Source: Karstenula rhodostoma CBS 690.94 | Lineage: Eukaryota > Ascomycota > Dothideomycetes > Pleosporales > Didymosphaeriaceae | Assembly: GCA_010093485.1 (NCBI GenBank) | Contig: MU001507.1 | Location: forward strand, 508,844-572,843 | Direction of reading: 5' to 3' | DNA length: 64,000 bases | Part shown: one piece after another, positions 1 through 11,891 of the stretch | How the letters are laid out: every line of letters starts with the position of its first letter | Numbering within the stretch: the first letter of the stretch is position 1 | Made by a program: the position numbers and the translations under genes | Notes under the pieces: model-generated | What the model was told of the DNA's origin: nothing | Databases searched by the model: none | What the model saw: the letters and a program-made list of their open reading frames with translations, nothing else

Positions 1-502
1 GGACTCCAAAGCTGCATCGACCCAGCTCTGGGTTCGGAGATATATTTAGTTGCAGCACAACCCTGCCTCGCATCCTTACAATTGTCCCGATATCGCAAAA
101 GGCTCGTAATCTGTCCCAAAAAGCAGGGCTCTCAGCATCGAATACAGCAGGTGTGGTTCCCTTCCAGATTGTCGAGCTCCGAAACTGTGGTCGGTCGTCT
201 ATCTTGAGTCCCAGGCGTGCCTTTGCTAGGCGGTATCTGGAAGGTGCCACAGCATCGCAGCAGATAGCATCGACGCCCAAGTTTTGCTTCCGCCTACCGA
301 GCGCTTCTCCACATGTTTGGAGTGTTTTTGTCCTCGTGAGACTGGGGCAGTCGGCAATAGGTCGCGCTTTGCGGGGTCACCGCTTGAGTAGTGCTTTGTA
401 CCAGCTACTCACGAATCCGCGCTGAAGCTCCTGTTCCGAAGTACATCTACACATAACGGGTGGTCTTCGATAAATACCTGAGCAGAACCACTTCCTGTCG
501 CC
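1..502. other. Upstream flank, no gene seen
   Basis: I see no convincing coding region here. Short open frames on both strands lack introns, domains or sensible composition. The last 100 bases are presumably the promoter and 5' leader of the F-box gene that follows. Confidence 0.4.
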
Positions 503-2076
503 ATGGCAGAACACGCAGCTCCTTCGATCACCACGCTCCCATCAGAGATCATACACCACATCCTGTCTTTCTTACCATTGACTGACTTGGTAAAAGTGGG
601 CTTGATAAACCACGCTTTTCTTGAACACTCTAGGCAAGACACGCTGTACCAGCCGTTTGTTCAGACTCACGTACCGGGCTATGAGGTGCCCAAGCCCGAT
701 GACTTGACTTGGCGCGAGCTGTTCAAGCTCCACTACCCTTACTGGTTCATCGCGCAACACAAAATCTGGTTCTCAGACACGCTGCATACAGGGAAGCTCA
801 TAATAACTAGATATGACCACCGACTCAATATCATCGAGGGGTATGCACTCGTAGCGGAACGACGGCAGCCCACTTTCAAGACATGGTCATGGAACCCACA
901 CGCCATTATACACACTTTTAATCCCCGAATCAGGCTGGATCTCAATGCCCCGGTGATACACTTGGATGCTCGAGGATACGAGGCTGCTGTTGGGGAGGCT
1001 GGACATCGCCTGACCCAACAAGTTCCCATGAACTTTGCTGATGAACTATCCCGACCCAACTCTGGAATCCATTCTCAGCTTATACTGACGAGGCCATGGC
1101 CCAACCAAGCGACCACTCGAAACACGCCTATTTGGCCGCCGCTCACGATACCAAGTCCGCTACGTACGCTGAACGAATCGCCAAGCCACTTCCGCGATGT
1201 CGCCCACCGGCCGTCGCGCCTCTCGGAAATGTCTTCCGCGAGTTTCAGGTTAAGAAGGTGGATGGAGTTCTCGTCACGACCGCACGGAATCAGCATGCGC
1301 GTGGGAGAAGACGTGACGACGTGGGGCACGCTTCCTGCAGAATGCTACACGCCGACTCCACAGAAACCATGGCAAGGAATATGGTGCGGGGACTACGCAG
1401 GTCATGGATGCGAATTCTTGGTGGTTATGCAACCAGAAGAACCTAGACCCCTACCGGAGCGGGCAGAATTGGTCCTGCGAGCAGCAGAACGCGAGGGTAG
1501 TGTCAGCAGTGGCGACTCATGGAGTACAGCACCAAGCGTCCAAGAAGAGTGGGACGAAGATGGTTGGGACGATAACGAAGCCGTTGCAGAGGAAGATATG
1601 ATTGCTGGTGAAGAAGATGAGAGCATGGAAGGTAGCATCGCCACTCTGCATGCGTCGCCGGTGCATGCATCAGCTCAACTCGTGGAGGATCAACACGATG
1701 ACGGCAACGAGACCATCTACCGGGGTCGCCTCGAGGCCGTAAAACTCACTGGCGATCCGAATATACCACGAGGAGAATACACCTTCATTGCGCCAGATAT
1801 TGGTCCTAGCGGTTTGATTCGAGTAGCAGACGAGGAGCTGTTCAAGGGAGCACGTATCGTCAAAAGCGTTGGCCACATCGCTGCAAGAGGTTTCAGAGAT
1901 GGTGAGTACCAGTAAAGTTCCCTAAAGCAAGGACCTCATGCTAACGACACCTAGACGACTACATGACATCTCAGCTCATCTTGATTTCACACGACCGTCT
2001 TGCGCAATACTGGGAAACTTTCGGGCATGTGTCATTTTATCAGCGTGTAAACCTTGATGAGTTCACGACAGTTTGA
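503..2076 (+). CDS. F-box protein
   Basis: Two exons, 503-1901 and 1955-2076, separated by a 53-bp intron (GTGAGT donor, CTAAC branch site, CTAG acceptor). The spliced protein is about 506 residues and ends LDEFTTV. Residues 10-50 form an F-box (LPSEIIHHILSFLPLTDLVK), so it probably recruits substrates to an SCF-type ubiquitin ligase via Skp1. The rest resembles a fungal F-box architecture with a tryptophan-rich core (KTWSWNPHAIIHTFNP, GIWCGDYAGHGCEFLVVMQ) interrupted by an acidic disordered insert around residues 340-400. Without the intron the frame would stop at 1915 and lose a good C-terminal tail, so splicing is preferred. The substrate is unknown. Confidence 0.85.
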
Positions 2077-2398
2077 GATCACGGGAGTGCTGCCCATTTG
2101 CGAAATATGAGCGATTTGCTGTTTCGATATCGTACATAGGTCTTGATGGAATCAAATCACATTGACACTTTCAACCTCTCTTTGTTTGAGAGTGGCCAAA
2201 CAGGCTTAGCGTGTGGAGAACCCTGCGCTGCAAGCGCTCCTTCCGCCGGCAAACCCTCCAAACGTCATCGTGATCGTCAACAATTTTCCAGAGGGGCAAA
2301 CAATCGCATTGTTGACCTGTTATCAAGTTCTCTTTCCGGAATCTCTACACAGTCTGTCCTGTACTGCTCAGCGGCAAGAAAAGATCTTTCGGCATAGA
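2077..2398. other. Spacer between F-box and DUF1769 genes
   Basis: Holds the F-box 3' flank and the promoter of the next gene. An open frame runs upstream in frame from 2213, but its sequence looks non-coding and the conserved start is the ATG at 2399. No other feature seen. Confidence 0.4.
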
Positions 2399-3566
2399 AT
2401 GTCCCACCACGAACAATACATATTGAAGGTGACGGCGGGCGCAACGTACGATACGTCCAAGCATGAGGATGTCCAAGTCAACACTGAGAAGCCCGTGAAT
2501 ATCTCTTCCGAGCACCTCGATGCGCGGATACAAGTGCGCATCAAGGATTATCGGGGTACGCCCTTTTTGACTTCGCATCGTGCACGCGACAGCACTCGAA
2601 CAACCCCGCGTCTTGCACACAAGCACCCCAAACCGCGCGCACACTTAAACACATGATCTACATACTGATGGGGATGTTGTAGGACTGCCAGAAGGCTCGC
2701 CATCCACATCTCCCTACTTCTCTACCCCGCAGCACCCCTATGACCGCTACTCCATCTCCTTCGCCTTCACGCCTAAACGCTCTATATCGGGCAAAGACCT
2801 CGTCTTCGGCAACGACTTCGAACACCCAATCCGCGACCGCCTGCCGCCGCTCTTCGACAAGGCCTTCGGCATCGTAAAGTGGTGGATAGACCCTGGTCTC
2901 GACGGCGATGTCTACGGAGACAACCCATATCTCTACGGCGCGCTGCTATCTTCCATCAACGTCCTGCGGATAGGCAACAACCCGCCGCAAGCGCCTGACG
3001 CGGAGGAAAAGGCAGAGGGCAAAGCAGTGATATACGAGGAGGGCGGTGAAGGCGACGGCATCGAGGTGCGCGCAAAGTACAGCATCCCCGCCACAACATC
3101 GCAGCGGCAGAAGCACTTCCTCAACGAGGCGAAGCGGACGGACTTCACGTTCGAAGAGGGGCGCGAATACAAGTGCGATTTCTTCAACCCGTACGTCGAC
3201 TTCAACGAGTTCGCGCTCAAGATCGGCTACGGACTGCCCGCGATATCGATTATTGGGCACTGGGATGGCCAGCCGCTTCGGTGAGTAATATTTATCCCCC
3301 CCCCTCCGCTACTCGCTCGGCCATACGTAGGGCGTTTTGACTAGGGTTGTTCGCGGTCTGACTAACATAGTACGCACTCTCTTAGATACGTCCTCAAGGA
3401 TCGGAGCACGAACACCGAGCTGTTTGTCGTGATTTTCCAACTCCTTCCGACCGAGGACGCGAAGAAGGAGAATGGGATAGAAAGCGCGGAAGACATGGTA
3501 AAGAAGGTACATGGTGGAGACAAGGTCGAGACGAAGGCGGCGGACAGCGACGAAGAGCTGGACTAG
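2399..3566 (+). CDS. DUF1769 (UPF0590-like) conserved fungal protein
   Basis: Three exons: 2399-2555, 2683-3280 and 3386-3566, giving 311 residues. Introns are 127 and 105 bp and the frame is kept exactly (phases 1 and 2). The protein opens MSHHEQYILKVTAGATYD. It then carries blocks that I associate with the fungal DUF1769/UPF0590 family: DYRGLPEGSPSTSPYF, the VKWWIDPGLDGDVY region followed by NPYLYG, and a C-terminal half rich in beta-type sequence. There is no signal peptide or membrane segment, so it is probably cytosolic. The biochemical role is not known to me. The tail is acidic (DSDEELD). It converges on LYS12, with 209 bp between the stop codons. Confidence 0.8.
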
Positions 3567-3775
3567 TTGTACTGCACATTCATATCATAGCACGGCGTTT
3601 ACTGGATGCGCGACGGCGGCGGCGGTGGCGTCTCATTCCACTTTCGAATATGGACGGGCGCAGTGGGTTGGGTTCGATGTGCATACGGTAACATAGACCG
3701 CGATAGACGCTTTTACATGCATGGTATCTAGCCTGGTCCAAGATTCTCTGTATCTATAATATCCGACACACAAAT

Positions 3776-4996
<1,221 letters not shown>

Positions 4997-5749
4997 CTTT
5001 GCGGATGATGGAAGAGTGGTGACTGGGCAAATTTGGGATGGATTAGTGATTGGATGCCGAAAGTCGGAGGAGGAAGGCTAGCTGTTGTGGGGTTAGTGTC
5101 TTGAGAACGTTCATCGCGGCGGAGGTTTCGACAATTTCTACTTCTACATAAGTAACGATGTTAAAGAGGCGTTTGTCTTTTCATAATTAAACCTACGCGA
5201 TCTTGGCTCGATGCAACATAGACCTGACGGATTAGCTGTAGTCAAGAAGCAGATGGATTTCGAAGTGCAGAAGCACTTGTGACCTGATACACAGACACCT
5301 AGTAGATTTGGCTTACTTGTGTCACCATTGGGCCTCAGTTCCCTAACCCTGGCTAAGTTCTTCCCCAAAACTAGGCGTGTACTGATAACGCGATGACTCA
5401 CTTCTTTGGCCTCATCGCCTTCAACCCTCAAATCTATCGGATCTCCAGGTTCGCTTTTGGAGCCGTTCGCACACCTTCTATGAGTCCCTTCGTGACTCTT
5501 AGTGACGACTTTCAGTCATTCAACTTACCATAAAGACATACAAAGAAGTTGAGGTCGTCCAGAACAATCCTATTGTTCTTATAATATTTCCGAGTCATAC
5601 CGAGAACAATGAACTAGTCATTTGCCTGACCCTAGGCATTTCAGTAATGACTCTTTGGTTTTTTAGCTATAACTCACAGTCGCCCGGAAAGACTAGCAAC
5701 ATAAGTTCTAAAACTCCCGCATTCCACTTCTGAGTTCAACATCAGCAAG
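4997..5749. other. Divergent intergenic region between LYS12 and a secreted-protein gene
   Basis: Contains the promoters of both flanking genes. No open frame here looks coding. The only structured signal is the set of TGACTC-type boxes listed separately. Confidence 0.5.
5394..5653. promoter_or_regulatory. Cluster of Gcn4/CpcA-type boxes
   Basis: A perfect TGACTCA lies at 5394-5400, about 400 bp upstream of the LYS12 start. TGACTC cores also occur at 5493-5498 and 5648-5653, and the reverse core TGAGTC at 5481-5486. TGA(C/G)TCA is the known site of the general amino-acid control bZIP factor (Gcn4/CpcA/CPC1), which regulates lysine genes in ascomycetes. Which of the two divergent genes they serve is inference. 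Confidence 0.45.
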
Positions 5750-6427
5750 ATGTTATTCGAAGCCTCCCGTTCGCTCCTGTTTCTGATCGCTGCAACATCG
5801 GGGCGTGCACTCGCCGAGCTCAATACAAGTGAGCCCATACGACCATGCCCAGGCCCGGCTGCTTCGATTATCCAGTATTATTACACATATAAGCATGCTT
5901 GCGATCGCCTCGTCAAGGAAATACAAGACAACAACGGATTGCCACCATGTCTAGCGACTGCAACAGCCCATTACTGGACAAGTTTCATCGATATGGGCAA
6001 TGGAACGTACATGGACCAGTACGTGCCGTACACCTTCGCAATAGAGGGTGCCGCCGCTTGTCAGGAGAATGCGAACACCACGAAATCGTATTGCGATAGT
6101 GCGTTCGGAAGACTAAATTGGGAGGGCCACGAACCAGCACGGAAAGCCGGAGAACTATGCGAGGCGACCCAGCCCCCATTGCCTCGACCTTCCGAGCTTT
6201 TATTGCACTATCGGTACGAGTTTAAAGGAAGCGTCTACCGCGTCACACCAGGGAAACCAGAGTACAACGATTGGAGAACGAGGATTGCGGAGGAGTTGCG
6301 ATATCCCGAGAGCGTGTATAATCTCACCTTGAAGGAGTCTGGGAACGAAAGACTTGTCTTTTGGACTGCAGACGCACCTCGTCCGAAGACCAACATCTCA
6401 CGTCGCTCAACGCGCTTGCATCGATGA
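5750..6427 (+). CDS. Small secreted cysteine-containing glycoprotein, unknown function
   Basis: A single-exon gene of 225 residues. It opens with a hydrophobic signal peptide (SLLFLIAATSGRALA) and a likely cleavage after Ala-22. The mature part has about six cysteines, spread from CPGP near residue 33 to LCEA near 138, and several N-glycosylation sequons (NTS, NGT, NTT, NLT, NIS). No catalytic motif is recognised. The C-terminus is basic (SRRSTRLHR). Size, secretion signal and cysteines would place it among candidate secreted effectors or cell-surface proteins, but no family can be named. It stands in a gene-poor region, with 1.6 kb of empty AT-rich DNA downstream. Confidence 0.65.
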   Translation: MLFEASRSLLFLIAATSGRALAELNTSEPIRPCPGPAASIIQYYYTYKHACDRLVKEIQDNNGLPPCLATATAHYWTSFIDMGNGTYMDQYVPYTFAIEGAAACQENANTTKSYCDSAFGRLNWEGHEPARKAGELCEATQPPLPRPSELLLHYRYEFKGSVYRVTPGKPEYNDWRTRIAEELRYPESVYNLTLKESGNERLVFWTADAPRPKTNISRRSTRLHR

Positions 6428-8001
6428 ATTTTGGCCAGTGGTCCCACTCCACGTTTGAGTGTCAACAAAAGACACTGATGCTGTATGCGTGCCTGCAGCG
6501 GCGGTTCGGTTTCATGGTTTATGCATGATGCAAGCACCATTGTGCTATCGGCCTGGCTGTTCACGATCTCTTTTGTTACAATGCTCGGCGTTGCCTTGTC
6601 TGCTAGCTTAGCGTACGAGAACTTCTCCAAAACTTCAGATAATTTTCTTTGTCATTTCTTACAGGTTGATAGGGTGTTCAATGTTGGAAAGCTGTTGCAT
6701 GTAATCTAATCCATTATCGTAATGAGGAAAATCTTCGTCCTGATCTAGGTAGTTCGAAGCCTACGACCTGGGCTTCCTGACGAATAACTTCTGTAGAAGA
6801 GATCTAGGGGATCGGTACAAGTAAGATAGCTTGTGCCTGCCAGCGTCGACGAAGAGTAGACTTGATACGCATCAACCAAGTAGTTCAGGATACTCAATAT
6901 GACAGTTTAGAATCCAGCACCGAACAACGATGATATAATAATAGGCACGATCCCATGTACGGACGGATAGCTCGTCTAGGCGAACTCGAATAAGTCGGAA
7001 TAAACAGCGCTCCGTAACGCGCGAGCCATAAAAGCGCCTCTGGCACGCCTTTTTTGTCATTCTCGATGACCCGTCGGTGGTGGTGACTTTCCTGAAGCGG
7101 TTAGAAGCATAAGGTGATGAGTGGTCCGATTGATAGTCCGAGGAAAGACGGACCTTCCCATAGAGGAAGTCGCTATTATATTCCAAAGGGACCTAAGCTA
7201 CCACAAGGTGAAGTGATAGGTCCTTGGTAAGGGACGAAATGAAACAGCCTCGATGTGGTGGACCGATCCACAATGCAACAAATACAGGTACAAAGATCTC
7301 AATAACCCTAGTTGTTATGAGCACGTAGCAGAATAAGCAAGAGTTGTGCTACAGCTAATTAACAATGTTAGACAACCCCTAAAGTGAATCTCTGGTGTAG
7401 AAGAGTTCGTGAAATCTTGCATAATGCTACGTTGTCATTAATTGACCGCTATCTATATGTATGATTGAAAAAAGTGCAGTATCCAGAACTGCACGCTGTT
7501 TGGGACGGAACCAAGAAGCCCCGAGCACTCGCACTGAATGACTATACACTAAAGATGCCGAAGTACACAGAGAAATCCAAATAAAATCCATGAAAGCCAT
7601 CCAACGCTATGATGGCTCACGCTAAAGAGGCCAAAGTACTCGAGTAAAAAAGATCAGGATAAAAGCCATCCAATATTATGATGGCTCACGCGAAATATTT
7701 AAGTGCTCAGGGTATCAGTCTGTTCCAGGGGCCTTTCTCCCAATGTCGGTAAACGATTTGATATACTTTCCCCTTCATCGAGGTCATGTCGGATTGACCG
7801 GAAGGAGCGGTGGAACCAATCTTGTTCCCGCGTCGCCGCGATAAGTATGTTGTGAGTGTCGCGAGCGCAGCGCGGGGGGTGGAGGAGCTTTCAACTATTA
7901 GCAACGGCCTTTCAGTGATTGCCTCCATTGAACACTCACCAAGTGTATTTGGTTGCTGCAGTTTTTCCATCTTTCTCATGTCTAATAGGCCGGCACGGAA
8001 A
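6428..8001. other. Gene-poor AT-rich spacer
   Basis: No supported gene. Short open frames on both strands look random. The distal part (7590-7700) holds the paired hairpin repeat listed separately, within the 3' flank of the minus-strand gene that ends at 8002. Confidence 0.45.
7593..7691. repeat. Two direct copies of a hairpin-forming repeat
   Basis: Two copies about 69 bp apart (7593-7624 and 7662-7691) share AAAGCCATCCAA and TATGATGGCTCACGC. Each contains the inverted pair AGCCATC/GATGGCT with a 9-nt loop. The loops differ (CAACGCTAT and CAATATTAT) while the stems are identical. They lie about 310-410 bp beyond the stop of the gene ending at 8002, so they could fall in its 3' UTR. Confidence 0.55.
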
Positions 8002-11000
8002 TTATAATCCGCCTTCGGCCTCGACTTGTGCCATCTGTCTTTCTTCGCAAAGCCTAGCGATTTCGTTCCCAAGAGCCCGCTTCTTCTCGAGCAGGCCGTC
8101 GATCATAGCTTGACCCCTCTTCTTGAACAGGTTGTTCGTTGTGTTCGAGAGTTGGGCAGCCTTTTTCGCGATCTCCTCGTCCAGAGCTCGCATCTGGGCG
8201 TTTACAGCCGCGATCTCAGGGTCTTCCTCTTGGTCATGGCTGCCATCCTCAGCTTCGCCATCGCTTTCTTCTGCCGTTGGCTCTTCGGGAATCTCCTCGG
8301 TGGGAAGCTCAGTCTCTGATTGCTCGCTCTCAGCAGACTCCAGCTCCGTTGACGAAGCAATAGCGGGTTCCTCCAAAGCCACGGTCTCCGAGGTCTTAGC
8401 GATGGTTGTCTTTGAGGATATCATCTGGTTTTCTTCTGGGGAGGTAATGGGCGTGTCGTTGTCATCGTCGTCGTCACCAAAGAGACTGTCCAGGTCGCCA
8501 TCGGCTTCATCACCCGATGAAGTGGTTCCGGTAGGAACGTCGTTCGGAGAGGTCGAGTTTCCTTCGGCGCTATCTTCATCATCACCAAAGAGGCTGTCCT
8601 CATCTACAGTCGATTCTTCATTGGTCTCCTCGAAACCCTCGACGAAAAGATCGACTAATTCCTCTTGCGCAGCAGCTTTACGCTCTTCTCGCTCCTTTTG
8701 AGCTTGCGCAGCTTTTTCCTCTGCTTCCTTTCGCTCGGCCTCCTCTCGTTCCAAGCGACGCTTCTCTTGGCGCGCTTTCTGCTCAGCATCCCTCTTCTCT
8801 TCTTGTTGTGCTGCTCGGGCTGCTGCTTGAGCCGCTACTTGGTTCGCCTTCTTCTTCTCGCGTTCCCTTGCTCGCTGAGCCTTGCGCTTTTTCTCTCGCT
8901 CCTTTACCCTCTCTTCTGCTAGCCACACATTTTTCCGAGAGGCATTAAAAGCCTGCCAAGCGGTCTTGTGTTTGAATTCACCATTATTGTAGCGAGCGAG
9001 GAGCTCAGTGGATATATTCAACAGCTGGCCAGGAAGAGTGTTCTGCACCTTCTTTTTGTCCGCCTGCCATCGGGTCTTGAACTCTTCAAACTCCTTCGTG
9101 TTTTCGGAGCTCTCGAAGGTCTTGTGAACTGGAGGAGGAGCATTCGAAGTAGGGGAGAAGGTTTGCAAAGATCGTGAAACTGCCGCTTCGTCACTATCAT
9201 CGGTGAGGTCCACAGCCTTGGTGTACGAGGCGGTTCGAGCAATCTTGACCGATCTACCCTGCTCATCCGAGCGACGTCGTTTTACTGCTGCGTTCACGCC
9301 CGGCGAGCGTTGGGCGTATGGAGCAGCGACTTGAGCTGGTTGGTCATCGTCGTAGATCACAATGGGAGCAGAGGAGGCGTTTCCGGGAGCTGTTCTACGC
9401 TGCTGGTGGCCCTGGAACGACGACCGCTGTTGCTGCTTAGCTGCAAGTGTGTGAGGGAAAGCTGCCGCCGGCGTCTGGTAGCCTGTGGAAGAAGGTTGAT
9501 GATCGGAAAAGACTCCGTATGTCCTTTCGTGATACTGGTCGACGGTTGGAATTGCTTGAGGACTGTGCCCAGTATGCGAAGGTGCGAATGCTTGCCTAGT
9601 TGTGCCTCGCGGCAACGTTCTGGAAGAGGACCCGTGCTGAGAGCCAGCAGGTGCTTGGTATGGCACCCGATTGGAGTTGGGCATGTAGATGGCTGGTGCG
9701 GTGCCAATATCGTTTCGTTGTGTGGTTGCCGGGGGACGAGGGACGCTTTGGCATTCTGTCCGAGAGCCCACAGCTTGAGGGTCACTAAGAGTGACAGGAA
9801 GATCTGTGGGACCCAGGCCCAGCTCCGCAAGTGTGAATCTACGGTCACGATCCTGCTTGAAGGCTTTCAAGTCCCCTCGATTGTACCGCAATTGCAGTTC
9901 CTGCTTCTCCTGCTGCCTAAGCCACCCTGAAATGTGCATCAATTGATTCTGAAGATCAGCATACTGTTGCGGTGTCTTATGAGTCGGGCCATACAGCGCC
10001 GTGAGTATGTTGCTGTAATTAGTGTACCGACGATATCGCTCCTCCGGCTCTAAGAAGCGACAGAGCAGCACTTCGTATGGAAGCAGCAATTTACCCTCTC
10101 GAGGTAAGCCTTTATTGATGGGTATGCGCGGCACGTTGTGGAAGGGGTTGGCGAGTTGATATGCTGCCATGTCATACCAATCCTGCTCTTTTGGTGTTGG
10201 TTGATACGTCCGAGGCTGAGCTGGAGTTGAGGCCTGGTTCGGCGGCGCCTGTGGATATGGCTGGTTCGCGATTGGATTGCTGGACAGGTACTGTTGTTGC
10301 TGGACTGGAGGTCGGCCATTGGAGCCGAATCCTGCATGTGCTGGGTGCCCGCCATTGCTACCAAGCTGCTGGCCGCTCGCGCTAGAAGGAGGTTGATTGT
10401 AACCCGGGCGAGCACTACCAGCTGCTGGAACTCGCTGACGCTGTGTTGCCCGTTGATCGAGACCCGCCGACGCTGCAACGGGTGGGTCGACGTAGCTTGG
10501 AACCCTCGACCGATCGGAGTGACGGGATCGTGGTCGCGGGCTAGAGAGATCTCGGTTGAATCGCTTGAAAGAACTGGCTTTGGAAGTCATCGGTTGCAAA
10601 GGTATCGCGCCCTGCACACCCTTGTTGCTTTGGAAGACCATAGTGAGAGCTGGCGCGGGGCCCATCGCGTGGCCTAGTTGAGCAGATGGGATAGAGTTGG
10701 GGGAGTTTAACTGAGGCATCATGGTGCCTGTGTGCGCGGGCTGGGGAACTGTAAGTAACTGCCACATACCCTAAACAATGTTAGTGATTGTACATGTACA
10801 ATTAACGTGCTATTTGAAGCGCAGGTGCATACCTGAGCGGCTGTTGAGTTGCTGCCAATGCCGACACCACCAGCGCGGTACAAAGTGCTTGGTATGTACG
10901 AAGCTTGGTACTTGCGGACGTGGTTCTCGAGGTCGTCGTCACCGGGCTCGCTGGCCTCGTCGCGGGCGTGCTTTTGCGAGCCGGTGGATTTGGCGTGCTG

Positions 11001-11012
11001 CCGAGAAGTCAT
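8002..11012 (-). CDS. Large disordered protein with charged coiled coil, function unknown
   Basis: Exon 1 is 11012-10833 (60 codons beginning MTSRQHAKSTGSQ). A 62-bp intron with a CACTAAC branch follows, then exon 2 from 10770 to 8002, giving 982 residues. The N-terminal third is rich in Gln, Pro, Ser and Asn. A more ordered block around residues 260-390 has many Tyr, Trp and Leu residues (EQDWYDMAAYQLANPF, EERYRRYTNYSNILTALYG). A second block (FEEFKTRWQADKKKVQNTLP) precedes a long Lys/Arg/Glu coiled coil, then acidic repeats of the LFGDDED type, then a final coiled coil. I recognise no named family. Composition and basic clusters (KRRRSDEQ) suggest a nuclear or scaffolding protein; that is inference. 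Confidence 0.75.
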
Positions 11013-11891
11013 ATTGTCTTGTAGGGAGTGGAAGGATTGTAGGCGTGGTGACAAGGAATCGGTATGGTCAAGATACTCGAGGAATTAAAGGTGCCGAGTG
11101 GTTGACCGTCGAGTGCGTGTCTCAATCGCACAGCAGGCAGAGGGGGCGCGCGGAAATATTTAAGACGCGCACTGAACCGGGCAATGACGCTCCTTGCGCT
11201 CGGAGCTCTGGTACTGCTGTCTGGCCCGAAAGGTTGAGGTTGAAAGGCATGGTGAAGGTGAGGTGAATGCTCGCTTAGTCACCACCCAAGGAGAAGAGTA
11301 GATACACGCTGCGGCCGCACCATTCGCCCCAAGAACGCCCATAAGGGGTGCCTGATCCAATTTTGTGTCCCTTGAGGGAAACCGCAGCATGGCGTGTATT
11401 TATTTGAAGAAGGTGCTCTCGTCATGGGCCCGGGGCGCATGAGTGCGTTGAACTTAAATATTGCCACCTCTATGACCGGATGGATTCAATATAGTTGTAT
11501 ATAGAAGATACGGAGATATTGGCTTTCAAACGTGGACGCTCTACAAGTCGGACGTGGTCTCGCCCTCGTTGCTCTATGCCGGTTTCTTTCCGCCTGGCAA
11601 ATCAACGCAAGATGAGTTGTATCACTTGGAGCAAGTATCTATACATTCAACTACACGGCTATACCGATTTCATCAGACGAAATAAATCCATAGTTGCTGC
11701 TAAACACACAAACCAGTCGGAAAGTTGTCAATGGAATATGCTCTCGCATATTCCAGCCATAAAATCCGAGGGAGAACGATGTCGTTGGAAACCATGCTTA
11801 CAGCCTCGCGAGGATGCAAATATGAGACTTCCACGCATGAACAGCTAAATAGTGCCGAAAAGAAGTACACATGCAAAGAACACTCAAATCA
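11013..11891. other. Intergenic, no gene seen
   Basis: Upstream region of the 982-residue protein gene and downstream region of the next minus-strand gene. Only short, compositionally random open frames are present. Confidence 0.45.

Noticed and set aside
8123..8701. Serine-rich 192-codon frame opposite the large disordered gene
   Set aside because: It is the antisense shadow of the acidic coiled-coil coding region on the minus strand.
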